Of a stretch of DNA of 33,422 nucleotides, positions 10,372 through 20,918 are shown piece after piece. A program made the position numbers and the translations under genes. Origin of the DNA: Saccoglossus kowalevskii (taxonomy: Eukaryota > Hemichordata > Enteropneusta > Harrimaniidae); the NCBI RefSeq assembly GCF_000003605.2, contig NW_003109080.1, positions 367,715-401,136 of the forward strand, in the 5' to 3' direction. The stretch's first letter is position 1. Every line of letters starts with the position of its first letter. The notes under the pieces are model-generated. The model saw only the letters and a program-made list of their open reading frames with translations. It ran no database searches and had not been told where the DNA came from.

Positions 10372-11929
10372 CTAAAAGCAAAATCTACGGAACTCTATTT
10401 GTGAGTCGTTAATAGCGTCGCAATTCTGCAATGATTTTTTCATTCGCTGAGCAAATTTAAAGGCATAGTCATAATCCATAAGGATCTGTGTAACTCTGTC
10501 AGCCCAGATTTCTATGTCTTTTCCTGTTCCTATTTCACCGACACCGACGTCTACTACCATTTCTTTAGCCTCAAGGCGAAACGACTCGTACAGGAAATCT
10601 GCAAGACCCGAGTTGGCAGTAACAAGGACGGGTAGTCCCGATGCTATCGCTTCCATGCCGACCAAACCAAACGGCTCTGATCTGGAACCCATAACACAGA
10701 CGTGGCTCTGTTTTAGGTCCATACGTATATCATCCTGGGTTCCATAGGGATATAGTTTTATCTCTAGAAAATCACAGTCGTGTGATTTGTTGAGAAACTC
10801 TCTAGTCTGTTGATGTTCCTCTTTTGGGACACCACGGATGACCCAGACTGGTGAACACTGCGGTTTTACTTTGCGCAAGGTCTTCACCGCTCGCCCTACT
10901 GCCTTGGCAACGATGTCATACCCTTTCAACTCCTCAACGCCCAAAATGCGACCAAATGTAAGAATCTGCATTTGTCCGTCGTCCTTTGGTTTCCGTATTT
11001 CTATGTCGAAGAACCTTTTACTTGGCTGTGGAAGAAATTTCTTGTGGCACACTGTCTTTGATGTGTATGCACGATATTTATTCTCGAAATGTCTGTACAT
11101 CCGCGGTCCTACTGAGAACACTACATCTGCCTTAGCAGCGATTTCGAAGAGCGCCCTCTCCCTATTCTGTACTTTTTCTGGGGTCCAACCATCTTTATAC
11201 GGTTCGATGTCCTCGGGGATCACGTGATTGAACAGGACAAGTTTCTTGCCTGGGAAAAGTTCTTCTTTCAATGATATGGCTTCATTGCCAGTGATTGGCA
11301 AATGGCCGATTATTGTTTCAACTCCAGTAACATTGCAACCTAAAGTCGGGAAGAAAGACTCGTGCAGTACGAACCAGTCTGGCCTAGGATCTTTGTCTTG
11401 AAGGTGTTTCTTAATTTTTGGCGTGATAAGCGTGACTCCATTTTCGAATGCATCATCTTTATCTTCTGACGTAGTGCTTAGTGTTAGTGCATGGACATCA
11501 ATGCCGTTGTTGGCTGCAGTGATTGCTACTTCTCGGTTTATCGTTGATATGCCACCTTTAGCAGTCCCCCATTCGTCATTGACAACCAGTATACTGAAAT
11601 GACAGAAATTATCGTTGGGGTGTACAATTAATAAAACAAATGAATTTAATTCGAAACACGAGCGAAGTAAAACAGAAAACGAACAAATATAACATCCCCG
11701 TCACATTGATACTACTAGTAACCACCGTTACAGTTAGTAATGTTCCATCTTCGTGATATGAAAGCCTAATTTAATGTCGAGGCGAAGGCGATAATGCCAC
11801 CGGACCTTTTATCTTTAAACATCGTTACTCCCCACAGTGTAATATACTAGCAATCCTTGTTTTCATCTCATACAACACTTACCTTTTATTGTTACTGTAC
11901 TTTCTACGCTTCTTTGATTGTTCAGCCAT
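10372..11929 (-). CDS. GT4-like glycosyltransferase, copy 1
   Basis: Two coding exons, complement(10372-11593, 11883-11929), give 422 aa. The 289-bp phase-2 intron has GTAAGT and TTTCAG borders. A GT-B fold, GT4-like enzyme is indicated by an N-terminal Rossmann start SILVVNDEWGTAKGGIST (residues 16-33), the donor loop GR-x7-KG (R231, K239) and an E-x7-E motif EPFGLVGME (E322, E330) followed by a G-P-V-L segment. Such enzymes move a sugar from a nucleotide donor; substrate and product are unknown. No signal peptide or membrane helix is present, so it is probably cytosolic. The first exon encodes a basic KKRRK patch that could be a nuclear localisation signal. The frame stays open 27 bases upstream of the ATG to a splice acceptor at 11956, so upstream coding exons are possible. 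The C-terminal eight residues differ from copy 2. Confidence 0.85.
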
Positions 11930-11956
11930 GTCAGCAAATGTCAAACACAGAATATC
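11883..11956 (-). other. Small first coding exon of glycosyltransferase gene 1
   Basis: This exon has an acceptor ACACCTTTCAG before 11956 and a donor AG-GTAAGT after 11883. It contains nine in-frame codons before the chosen ATG (11929), then MAEQSKKRRKYSNNK. The acceptor means at least one more 5' exon exists, coding or untranslated. The same exon is preserved in copy 2. Confidence 0.7.
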
Positions 11957-12672
11957 CTGAAAGGTGTAGTAATATAAAACGTTACAGTAACACGCGTAAA
12001 CAATAACTACTAGTATGGCTTTTGAAATTCACGGCTCAACAAGTTGACAATTACGGTAGCTCTGTGTTATCTGAAACTATCGTTCCACTTGTTCGTGGAA
12101 AGTTATAATTTGGCGTCAATTTCAAAAATATAATTAGGTTTGATCGAGTGTTTTATAACACAGCACGTCCAGATTCTGCTACATTCATTTCAGACCACTT
12201 GCATTCCTTGGTCCAGAAGTGCTGTGGGTAACCTGGGTGCACGAACATTTCCTATACAGAACATAAGTTTAGTAAAGTACTAGTACTGCACAGCGCCCTA
12301 AAGTATGACGTGGGATTGCTTAATCGTTGATGTCGACCGAACATGATTCTCTCTAAATTACACCTGAGGTTTTGTTGTTGAAAGGTTGTGGTAATCTTGA
12401 ATGTTGATCACCCAATGTAGTATGAATTGATATCATTAAAATTCGCTGTAGTTACACCGGGTTTCGTGAAAGCGTGGATTTGTTTTATGGACATTTGTAA
12501 ATATTTATAAAAAAATTATCTCACGCTTCATTCAAATAACAAATAAAACTGCTTTCATTTTGGCGGTGAAAAACCGTTGATAACGCCATTACCAACGTAA
12601 TGAGACTTAGCGATGTTTTTAATCACTGGCCGATTTAATGCCATGTGTACACAAGGTCAATGGTCGTGTTCA
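11957..12672. other. Upstream flank of glycosyltransferase gene 1
   Basis: Homologous to the flank of copy 2 (18821 to about 19170) up to about 12400, apart from an extra block of about 140 bp at 12161-12302 present only here. It likely holds the promoter or 5' exon, but neither can be placed by eye. Confidence 0.5.
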
Positions 12673-12819
12673 TGTCATCACCTGCGCATGCGTAAGTTGG
12701 CCATAGCATGCCATTGTTTACAAACAAGTGTCTACCCATGAGCCTGTGTGTTTTTAGCATGTGTTGTTATCGTTGCTTGGGACTCAATTCCAGCGCTTGC
12801 GCAGGTGATGACCCCTCCT
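12673..12819 (+). mobile_element. TTAA-type MITE, copy 2 (ends decayed)
   Basis: Carries the same terminal GTCATCACCTGCGCATGCG, the TTGTTTACAAACAAG core and the GCGCAGGTGATGACC right arm as the other copies. It has lost the outer AGCGGG ends and the TTAA target sites, so it is the most degraded copy. Confidence 0.8.
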
Positions 12820-13950
12820 ATTGATCTGTGATTACTAGTGCAGTAACTTTCTAGGAAGGTATACTTGTTAGTTACACGATTATAGGGAAGAAATATGTTA
12901 AAGGAAAAGTCAAGGCTGACAAAAATAATACTCCCAGATGAAAGAGCTTGGCAAATGTAAAGACATGCAATTTACAGTTTATTATATATCACTTTTCATT
13001 CTCTAGATATTCAATTTTTCACCAGTATTATGTAGTCGACCATCTTAGTTCTTCAGCAAAGGATTATGGGTAAAATATTAGATCGTAACCACTGTTGTTA
13101 GAAATTGAGAAAATGATTTCATTTACCTCCATGCTTTTAGGCCGTGTTGTTTCCTTGTAGAGAAAAAAATACCCTTTTTATTTCTCCTTTTCATGTTTTC
13201 ATAGTGGAATAATAACTGTTTATTGGAAATTTTTAGTTTCACCTATATCTGATTCAATTGAATCTGGGCTATTCAGCTTAGATCAAATGTAATTTTTTCT
13301 GATTTTATTCTAACCACAGAGTTGATTCATTTTGAGTAGCTACACCCTGTCAGGTTTGGCCACAGTCCCTCTGTGACTGTGGCTTGGCTAATTATTACCT
13401 CCACGGCTAATGGAACGGGAGAGGATGTAACAGACATAGCTTTATTGTCAGTTTCTCAAAGGTGTTAATTGGGTCAGGGAATTATAACCAAGGTTACATC
13501 ATGGATGTACTAAAAAAACATCCATGGTTACATGAAAGGAATACCCACAGTTGCATGTCCCTGTTCTAAAAAGGACTATGGAAAAACAAACCTACGCAGC
13601 AATCGGAAGAATAGGTCTTTTGATCGATGGAGACGCATTTCAATGGACTTTATAACGGACAATGCATTGCGCATATTTCACCCGGAAACTCCACAGTGTT
13701 AGTTATTTGCACAAGGTTTGCCATTTTGCTTGACACGTGATAATTATGTAAACAATGACCGAGTTTGTGCGAACTTGTCCCTCTTATTCGCAGGCTTTCA
13801 AAACACATACTAGTACGTTAAATTACAGTTCTGAATGGGGCAACAGTCAAAGAATGCTTTATTTAAAACGTCAGCAAACCATTCTCGCTACCTTAATTTG
13901 GTATCGTTTAGCATAGACTCGAAGGTTTGCTTTGAGTGGTCCATAAAAAT
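12820..13950. other. Intergenic DNA, no gene seen
   Basis: No convincing coding region, RNA gene or structured repeat was recognised in this stretch. Confidence 0.5.
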
Positions 13951-14655
13951 GTTTTTTCGGTGGTACACTTCCGGCCTGTAGCGGCCCACATACTGCATAA
14001 TACTTTATTTTCGCTTGGAATTAATTTTCGCTGAAGGAATAATGCAGTGAAAATAAAATCCAGTGAATATACCCTTTTCCCTATATTTTACATAAATTCC
14101 ATACAAAACACCCAAAAAGTCGGATGTAAGTTTTTTAGCGAAAATTAAATCCAGCTAAAATAAAGTATTTTACATTACTAGATATAATTTGCACCAAATA
14201 CATAGTTGTTGCGTTCGGCGAAACTGGAGCCTTAGCTTTTTCGCCGAATTCAAAACAAACGGGAAACAGGTCAAAGTTGACCAACTCCTTCAACAACCAT
14301 CCATCTCATTAGTTGTGTTTGTTTTACAGTAAACTGAACTGCGATTCAGTATTGTCTTTTTACCATGGCGCTGTTGTACGCATCGATCTCGGCATGGACC
14401 AGACATCGTGATTACCATTGTACGATTATATCTTATGGGTTAGACACAGTCAAGAAGGACTGTGAACATATCGTCCATATCGTGTGAAACATGACCTGGC
14501 GTCAAACCGACATTCCGTCACGCGTGTTGTAATTTACAGTTTTAGAAATACGAAAGGAGCACAAAGCTGACCCGCACCACAGTCTGTCTATGACAGAGAG
14601 TCATCGTGTCTATAGTTTGAACATCATTGCCTAATACGTAATTTACTACGGATAC
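13951..14655. repeat. Duplicated intergenic module A, copy 1
   Basis: Matches 19891-21165 over several blocks: TCGGTGGTACACTTCC near the start, GCGTTCGGCGAAACTGGAGC, GATTCAGTATTGTCTTTTTA, GTTGTACGCATCGATCTCGG, CATTCCGTCACGCGTGTTGT and TACGAAAGGAGCACA. A weaker third match lies at 22945-23215. The module lies upstream of glycosyltransferase copy 1 as the second lies upstream of copy 2, so gene and module probably duplicated together. This copy contains a mariner-like MITE. Confidence 0.8.
14001..14168. mobile_element. Tc1/mariner-like MITE inside module A copy 1
   Basis: Inverted ends of about 30 bp: the left reads CTTTATTTTCGCTTGGAATT and the reverse-complemented right reads CTTTATTTTAGCTGGATTTA, both continuing into AATTTTCGCT. 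The ends are bounded by TA, as expected for Tc1/mariner elements. The equivalent place in module A copy 2 lacks it. No coding capacity. Confidence 0.75.
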
Positions 14656-15172
14656 AATAAGAATATCATGATCGCATTCAGTGTACTCGTCTTCCTAGAC
14701 TCGCTCTGAGAAGTAGTTCAATGTGACCTTACCTTTGCACTCGGCTTTGACACGTGTTCCCTCGTAGCGTCAGGGCACAGTTAGAGAAGTTATTGTACCA
14801 CTTTACACGAGCCTAACAGGCAGCTTAGCATTTTAAATATATCAATCCGCTCACGGGAAAAATAGTTCGCGGTGGCATGGTTCCTTGCTTATGTTTTGAA
14901 ACATTTTGTGGTCTGAGGATTGTATTATTTTTTGTCCATATCATGGATTATGGTTAATTTCAGTAATAAATACGTCTTTCAGCAAATCCTAGACCACTTC
15001 CTTCAAATTCTGCAAGCGCGTGTTTCGTGGATTTGCTATAGCGAATATATCACATTGATAAATCATGGTCACCCGATATGGTTACGTCATACAACCGCCA
15101 TGACCATAATATAATGGCGCCTAACTACGGAAATTGACGTCAGCTAATTGAAGAGTTTAGTTTTATTTTGAA
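14656..15172. other. Intergenic DNA, no gene seen
   Basis: Contains one short plus-strand open frame (14920-15114) with no recognisable domain. Nothing else was supported. Confidence 0.45.
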
Positions 15173-15690
15173 TCAAAATGTCTCAATATGAACATTAATG
15201 TATATGTTAGATATCCAAAGCATACATCGCGGTCATAATAATAATAATACATAATTATAATTATAATAATAATAATAATAATTTTTATTCAACACGAAAA
15301 ACATACTACAAAAGTTGTTTTTATGGTTGTATAACAAAAGAACAAAAACAAAACAAAAAACAAGTTAAGAACAAATAAAAACAAGAATAAACTAAAAACT
15401 ACGTACAGACACAAATGTATTAAAAGACGAATAAAAGCTACTATAAAGCACTAATACTACTTAGTTTGGTGGAGCTGTTACATGTATAATTCATCTCTGA
15501 TTTTCATACTTGACTGAATAAATTGTGCAACATCGATAGATGAGTACGTAAAAATAAGTACGTAAAGTGACACAATCATACAAATGAACAAGCGACCTCA
15601 CGGTCAAAATCGCTCTGCTGTCTTTGCTGATTGTTTTCCTCAAAAACAATGTTTCCATGGTTATTATACCCACATTGTTCTCGCCATGTT
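15173..15690. repeat. Duplicated module B, copy 1
   Basis: Two blocks match 16600-16842. The first is AATATGAACATTAATGTATA with CATACATCGCGG. The second runs from AGTACGTAAA through CAAATGAACAAGCGACC, CGCTCTGCTGTCTTTG and CCACATTGTTCT. The blocks are separated here by about 310 bp of retroposon-like sequence absent from copy 2. Confidence 0.75.
15237..15550 (-). mobile_element. Probable truncated non-LTR retroposon with (ATT)n tail
   Basis: Read on the minus strand, a T- and GT-rich segment ends in GTTGAATAAAAATTATTATT and a longer (ATT)n run at 15237-15285. An internal AATAAA before a trinucleotide tail is typical of 3' ends of non-LTR retrotransposons or their SINEs. It interrupts module B copy 1 relative to copy 2. 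No reverse transcriptase frame remains. Confidence 0.5.
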
Positions 15691-16599
15691 GTGAACACTA
15701 TTAGTGTTGTGGCAGGAGGACTTCGGGAGAAGGATTTCGGCGAACATGTAGATGACTCTTGACATGAAGATGATACCAGGTTCGTACCCGAAGGAATACA
15801 CACATTCGTTCTTCGCAGATAGTTCAGCTTTATTCGCCCGAACGGTCACTCAGCTGAGACATGGAGCTAGCTCCATGGCTGAGGTAACCCCTTGCTGTCC
15901 ACTTCTCTCGTTCTCTTTCCGTACAAACATTACAACCTCAATTACAAATCTCTAAGGCGTGGCAGAGTAAACATGCGATCAGCCAATCGCTGCAGTCGTT
16001 GGCACGATCACGTGATTACCAGGGATGTGTCTCACGGTTAAAGCCTTGCAAAGTTGCAACTACTAAATACAATTGGCACAAATATATTAATATATGTTTA
16101 TAATGTCTAACTAAAACATGCAAGTTGTTAATTCTAAACAATACTGCAACGGAGTGTGAACCAAAATGTTAATAACTGATGTCATTGATAACATATTTCC
16201 CTCTAACAAATGTTGAGCTGTGCTCTCGCTCAAGTGAAAAAATGTTACATATACACTAGTAATTTTGTCGATCATAAACAAATGTTTGCGGGTATGAGAT
16301 AATAATCACGTGGGCGAGCCACTTCTATTTTGGAATGATTTTAAAACGTCACAAAAGGTGCCTCTTACATCGATATATTTAAACTCGCAAAGTATATCAA
16401 CTATTCTAAAAACAACACATTAATTGACAACTCTGAATATCTCTTGGAATCATGGGGCAATATTTCTCAGTTCATATTTGTAAATTTCAAAATACAGTGT
16501 TTGGGTTTGTATAGTATGCAGTCTGGATTCGAACTCGAGGCTCACGCTATCCTAACTAGAACACAAATTAAAAATTATCATGTCAATGGTCAGTGATAG
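15691..16599. other. Intergenic DNA with ambiguous short frames
   Basis: Overlapping open frames exist on both strands around 15664-15955, but none shows a known domain and all three compete for the same bases. The remainder is AT-rich and featureless. Confidence 0.4.
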
Positions 16600-16842
16600 A
16601 ATCGAAATGTTTCAATATGAGCATTAACTTATATGTTGCATTTCCAAATCATACATCGTGGATCTAAGAGTAATAAGTACGTAAAACCACAATCACACAA
16701 ATGAACAAGCGACGTCACGGTTGAAATCGCTCTGCTGTCTTTGATGATTGTCTTCCTCAAAACAAATTTGACATTGTTCTAGACGATGAGTTATTAACTG
16801 TTTTTCATGGTTATTGTACCCACATTGTTCTTACCAATTCAC
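16600..16842. repeat. Duplicated module B, copy 2
   Basis: The uninterrupted counterpart of 15173-15690. It shares AATATGAGCATTAACTTATA, CATACATCGTGG, AAATGAACAAGCGACGTCAC and CCCACATTGTTCT, and has about 35 extra bases near 16770-16800. Confidence 0.75.
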
Positions 16843-17242
16843 AAATACGTTAGTTTATATAGTTGCTGCTATGGCAATTACAATGTTTATCACCTCGTTA
16901 CGAACCATACCAGGTATCACAGTAATGTAACTGGTAGTTTCAATAAAAAGTTTAAAAACAAACAAAAAATCACAAAAAGGACAAAACTAAAATTGAAAAT
17001 ATCGTCACGGAAGGAAATAAATAAATCTCACAGCAATAGTACCAACATACAAATTATCAAAGAAATTGAACTAGTAGTTTTAAAGAAAAAAATATTTGAT
17101 AAAATCAGGGAACTGAAGATAAAGTCACAAAATGAGCAAATCTGACAGACATTTATACTAAATATCAACAGTGGGTCTAAAAATGGGCGCACTTTAATCA
17201 CATTTTACATAGTGAGAATCAAGGTATTGTGTTGTATATTAT
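16843..17242. other. 3' flank of glycosyltransferase gene 2
   Basis: A-rich sequence with a lysine-rich low-complexity open frame that is not believed to be a gene. On the minus strand TATAAA, a variant poly(A) hexamer, lies within about 20 bases of the gene 2 stop. Confidence 0.45.
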
Positions 17243-18793
17243 TTATACATTCAATACTCCAAGGAGTTCTTCTTGCGAGTTCTTGATGGCGTCGCAATTC
17301 TGCAATGATTGTTTCATTCGCTGAGCAAATTCAAAGGCATTGTCATAATTCGTTAGAATCTGTATAACTTTGTCAGCCCATTTTTCTACGTCGTTTTCCT
17401 TTGATATTTCACCAACACCGACGTCTACTACCATTTCTTTGGCCTCAAGGCAAAACGACTCGTACAGGAAATCAGCAAGGCCCGAGTTTTTAGTTACAAG
17501 AACGGGTAGTCCCGATGCTATCGCTTCCATGCCGACCAAACCGAATGGCTCCGATCTGGAACCCATAACACAGACGTGGCTCTGTTTTAGGTCCATACAT
17601 ATATCATCCTGGGTTCCATATGGATATAGTTTTATATCTAGAAAATCACAGCCGTGTGATATTTTGAGAAACTCCCTAGTCTCTTGATGTTCCCCTTCTG
17701 GGACACCACGGATAATCCAGACTGGTGAACACTGCGGTTTTACTTTGCGCAAGGTCTTCACCGCTCGCCCTACTGCCTTGGCGACGATGTCATACCCTTT
17801 CAACTTCTCAACGCCCCAAATGCGACCAAATGTAAGAATCTGCACTCGTCCGTCGGCTTTGGGTTTCTGTATTTCTATGTCGAAGAAACTTTTACTTGGC
17901 TGGGGAAGAAATTTCTTGTGGCACACTGTCTTTGAAGTGAATGCACGATATTTATTCTCGAAATGACTGTACACCCGCGGTCCCACTGAGAACACTGCAT
18001 CTGCCTTATCAGCGATTTTGAAGAGCGCCCTCTCTCTATCCCGTACTCTTTCCGGGGTCCAACTATCTTTATGCGGTTCGATGTCCTCGGGGATCACGTG
18101 ATTGAACAGGACAAGCTTCTTGTCTGGGAAAAGTTCTTCTTTCAACGACATGGCTTCATTGCCAGTGATTGGCAAATGACCGATTATTGTTTCAATTCCA
18201 GCAACATCGCGACTTAAAGTCGGGAAGAAAGACTCGTGCAGTACGAACCAGTCTAGCTTAGGATCTTTGTCTTGAAGGTTTTCCTTAATTTTTGGCATGA
18301 TAAGCATGACTCCATTTTCTAATGCATCATCTTTATCTTCTGACGTAGTGCTTAGTGTTAGTGCATGGACATCAATGCCGTTGTTGGCTGCAGTGATTGC
18401 TACTTCTCGGTTTATCGTTGATATGCCACCTTTAGCAGTCCCCCATTCGTCATTGACAACCAGTATACTGAAATGACAGACATCATCGTTGGGGTGTACA
18501 ATTAATAATACAAAAGAATTTAATTCGAAACACGAGCGAAGTAACACAGAAAACGAACAAATATAACATTGATAACCACTGTTACACGCAGTTTGTACTG
18601 TTCTATCTTCGTGATATGAATACCTAATGTACTGTCAAGGCGAAGGCGATAATGTTACCGGACCTTGTGTCTTCAAACATCGTTGCTTCCCACAGTGTAA
18701 TACTAGTATACTAGCAGTGCTCGTTTTCATCTCATACAACACTTACCTTTTATTGTTACTGTACTTTCTACGCTTCTTTGATTGTTCAGCCAT
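17243..18793 (-). CDS. GT4-like glycosyltransferase, copy 2
   Basis: Exons complement(17243-18467, 18747-18793) encode 423 aa. The 279-bp phase-2 intron has the same GTAAGT and TTTCAG borders as copy 1 and similar internal sequence. By hand count the protein is about 84% identical to copy 1, with no internal gaps. It keeps the NDEWGTAKGGIST nucleotide-fold start (21-33), the donor-loop R231 and K239 in FGRIWGVEKLKG, and the E322-x7-E330 pair. The reaction is inferred as sugar transfer from a nucleotide donor by a retaining GT-B enzyme; the acceptor is unknown. Exon 1 again encodes the basic KKRRK patch, and an in-frame acceptor at 18820 leaves room for further 5' coding exons. The open frame running into the intron upstream of 18467 is not protein, because the exon 1 junction restores the reading frame exactly. 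Confidence 0.86.
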
Positions 18794-18820
18794 GTCAGCA
18801 AATGTCAAACACAGAATATC
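18747..18820 (-). other. Small first coding exon of glycosyltransferase gene 2
   Basis: Bounded by acceptor CACCTTTCAG and donor AG-GTAAGT, with DILCLTFAD readable before MAEQSKKRRKYSNNK. It is nearly identical to the copy 1 exon, which supports its being functional. Confidence 0.7.
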
Positions 18821-19890
18821 CTGAAAGGTGTAATAATATAAAACGTTACAGTAACACGCGTAAACAAAATCCATGGCTTTTGAAATTCGCAACATAACAA
18901 GATAAAAATGACAGTAAATCAGTCGGAAACAATCGTTCCAATTCATATTTTGCGTAAAATTGTTGACGAAAATTTATAATTTTGCGTCAATTTTAAAAAT
19001 TAAATAAGGTTTTAGCGAGTGTTTTATAACATAAAGTATGACGTAACTCGCGTGGTTGCTTCTTCAATGATGTCATCTGCTGCCGATCGTCAATTGAACG
19101 CGAGAATCTTGTGTCACACCCGATTCTCTCGCAATCACATCGAAAGTTTGTTTTGTTGAAAGGTTGTACCCGCTACTTGTATGAATGATATAATTTTTCT
19201 ATGCATTTATTTCAATAATTAAAATTAGGAAATCCAATGTAATTGACATATTACAGTATTTGAAGGGCGGAGCATGCATGCCAAGTAGTTTACATTTTTT
19301 CAAGATGGCCGTGAATGGTGGGCAAGCGAATGCTAGCAAAAACGAGTATCACATTGTATGTGGGTCAAATACAGACTTGAACACAGTACCTTGGTTCTTT
19401 TTTTTTCAATAAAATATATAATAAAATATATTATAATAAGAGACTTGTGTCCTCTGTAGACGCCCTCTTGCGACAGCGGTGATGATTGCCACCGGTCTGG
19501 GGTTCGGTGCGAGATTTTATTGAAATAGCGCCAATAAAGAAACACCGAGGAACTGTATGTAAGTTTAGCCTCTCGGTCGGGTACTAGTGGTAATTATTTA
19601 GCCCGCCATGCTGCACGCGACAAACCTTTAATTTTATCAATTTACATGTTTTGTGTTTGTTTCTACTATTAATTAATAAAATAAATACAATGTTTTTAAT
19701 TCGCACTACTAAGGGGAAGAAATCAAAGGCATTTCCGATTTAATCAGCAATGAACTGATCTTTTTTAGCTCCATGGTCAAAGTTATCGAATGTTAATTGA
19801 GCGAGGAATTCGCACCTTAGCATTTACATGTGTTGCGTGGCGGGCAATTTATTTGGTACATTTTCTTAACATAGACCCTATATATAGGGT
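18821..19890. other. Upstream flank of glycosyltransferase gene 2
   Basis: The left part matches the flank of copy 1 to about 19170. The rest is AT-rich with no recognised gene. A perfect 20-bp palindrome sits at its right edge. Confidence 0.5.
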
Positions 19891-19892
19891 CT
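19873..19892. repeat. Perfect 20-bp palindrome
   Basis: AGACCCTATATATAGGGTCT equals its own reverse complement. It abuts the start of module A copy 2 and is absent from module A copy 1. Confidence 0.9.
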
Positions 19893-20105
19893 GTTTTCTC
19901 GGTGGTACACCTCCAGCCCGTAGTGGCCTAAATACTAGATATCACATGACCCCGGCGCAGGACGTTTCGTTTTCAAATGCACTATATATTTTGTTGGTGC
20001 GTTCGGCGAAACTGGAGCTATTTTCGCAGAATTCAATACATCAGGTCAAAGTTGACCAATTCTGTCAACAGCAACCATCAATTAGTTCTGTTTGTTTTTC
20101 AGTAC

Positions 20106-20750
20106 TATGATGAAATTGTTTACGCGTAGATACGCGACTGTTGATCGACTTATTTAGTTGATTACTAGCTAATGGCTGTGTTATGTCTGTCATCGTTTAT
20201 GCCCATGCGAGGTTCTGGACGGAACTTGGCTCAGTGATTTGGAACTAATTACAATATAACCGTCGCTATTCGGACTACTATTTCTGACAGTTGGTATTCG
20301 CAGTTACTAATGTGAACGATTAATCAAAAGATATGACGTGTTCAGTACTTAGTGTGATTGCCTTTATGATTGAAGGTTACGCCCTAGAGTCTTTATACTG
20401 CTTTGTAATTGTTAAGGTTTTGAAAGTGAATAAAGTTGTTTTTAGTTGGTCTTGGCGAGAACACCACGAAAGACGCAGTCTAAGGGAGTCTCCACGCAGT
20501 CCTGGAGAGTCTTGGGCCAGCCTTGCGATAGTCTTGTGGACTTTTCCCCAGGGCGCTGTGTCTTATAGAGTGCTCGACTGACCGACTAAGACGAGAGTTG
20601 AAACGTATTTTGTTGTGTGCGTCTATTTGTCTGTAAAGCTTAAGTGACTTTCCCGATCCCGTACCTCAAGGGGACGCGATAGAGAGCCCAGACGAGATAT
20701 TCCCCCCTTACACGTGTGGAGAACCCAGAGGAGAAGAATTTCCCCCTGAT
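20106..20750. mobile_element. 645-bp insertion with AGTAC target duplication
   Basis: AGTAC occurs at 20101-20105 and again at 20751-20755, exactly where module A copy 1 is uninterrupted. The insert is more GC-rich than its surroundings and has weakly similar inverted ends (ACTATGATGAAATT versus ACTATCAGGGGGAAATT when reversed). It also resembles a solo LTR in having AATAAAG near the middle, but it lacks TG/CA ends. The class is unresolved and no protein is encoded. Confidence 0.65.
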
Positions 20751-20792
20751 AGTACATTGAATTCGATTCAGTATTGTCTTTTTAATATCATT

Positions 20793-20918
20793 GACGGATT
20801 TAGATGGGGGCCGAGGGGGCGCGGCCCTCCCTATTTTTAACAACCAACAGGGCTTCGCGAAATTGGCCTTCGGCCAACTTATCGCCCCCCTATTCCAGAA
20901 TCCTAGATCCGCCCCTGT
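20793..20918. mobile_element. Probable hAT-like MITE in module A copy 2
   Basis: The right end, reversed, reads CAGGGGCGGATCTAGGATTC, a form often seen at hAT MITE ends. The left end reads GACGGATTTAGATGGGGG, a slightly shortened match. Flanks AATATCAT and TTTATCAT agree at six of eight bases, fitting a decayed 8-bp hAT duplication. The matching site in module A copy 1 is empty. Confidence 0.6.

Noticed and set aside
10372-11301. Glycosyltransferase copy 1 looked truncated, with an open reading frame starting only at 11301
   Set aside because: The frame remains open upstream through residues matching copy 2 to the splice acceptor at 11593. The apparent start was just the first permitted alternative start codon, so there is no frameshift or truncation.
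14367-14487. A short conserved open frame in module A (MALLYASISAW...) shared with 20930-21070
   Set aside because: Codon comparison of the two copies gives about eleven differing codons, all of them replacements and none silent. That is not the pattern of a selected protein, so it is treated as non-coding duplicated DNA.
15664-15955. Overlapping open frames on both strands that might be an exon
   Set aside because: Three frames compete, none shows a domain, and the module B duplicate at 16.6-16.8 kb does not extend through them.
16522-16562. tRNA-like B box (GAGTTCGAATCC on the minus strand) with a TAGTTAGGATAG segment
   Set aside because: The spacing between the two boxes is too short for a cloverleaf and no acceptor stem pairs. 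At most it is a fragment of a tRNA-derived SINE.
16807-17145. 112-codon plus-strand frame rich in Lys and Ile
   Set aside because: The composition follows the A-rich DNA, no motif is present, and its start lies inside module B.
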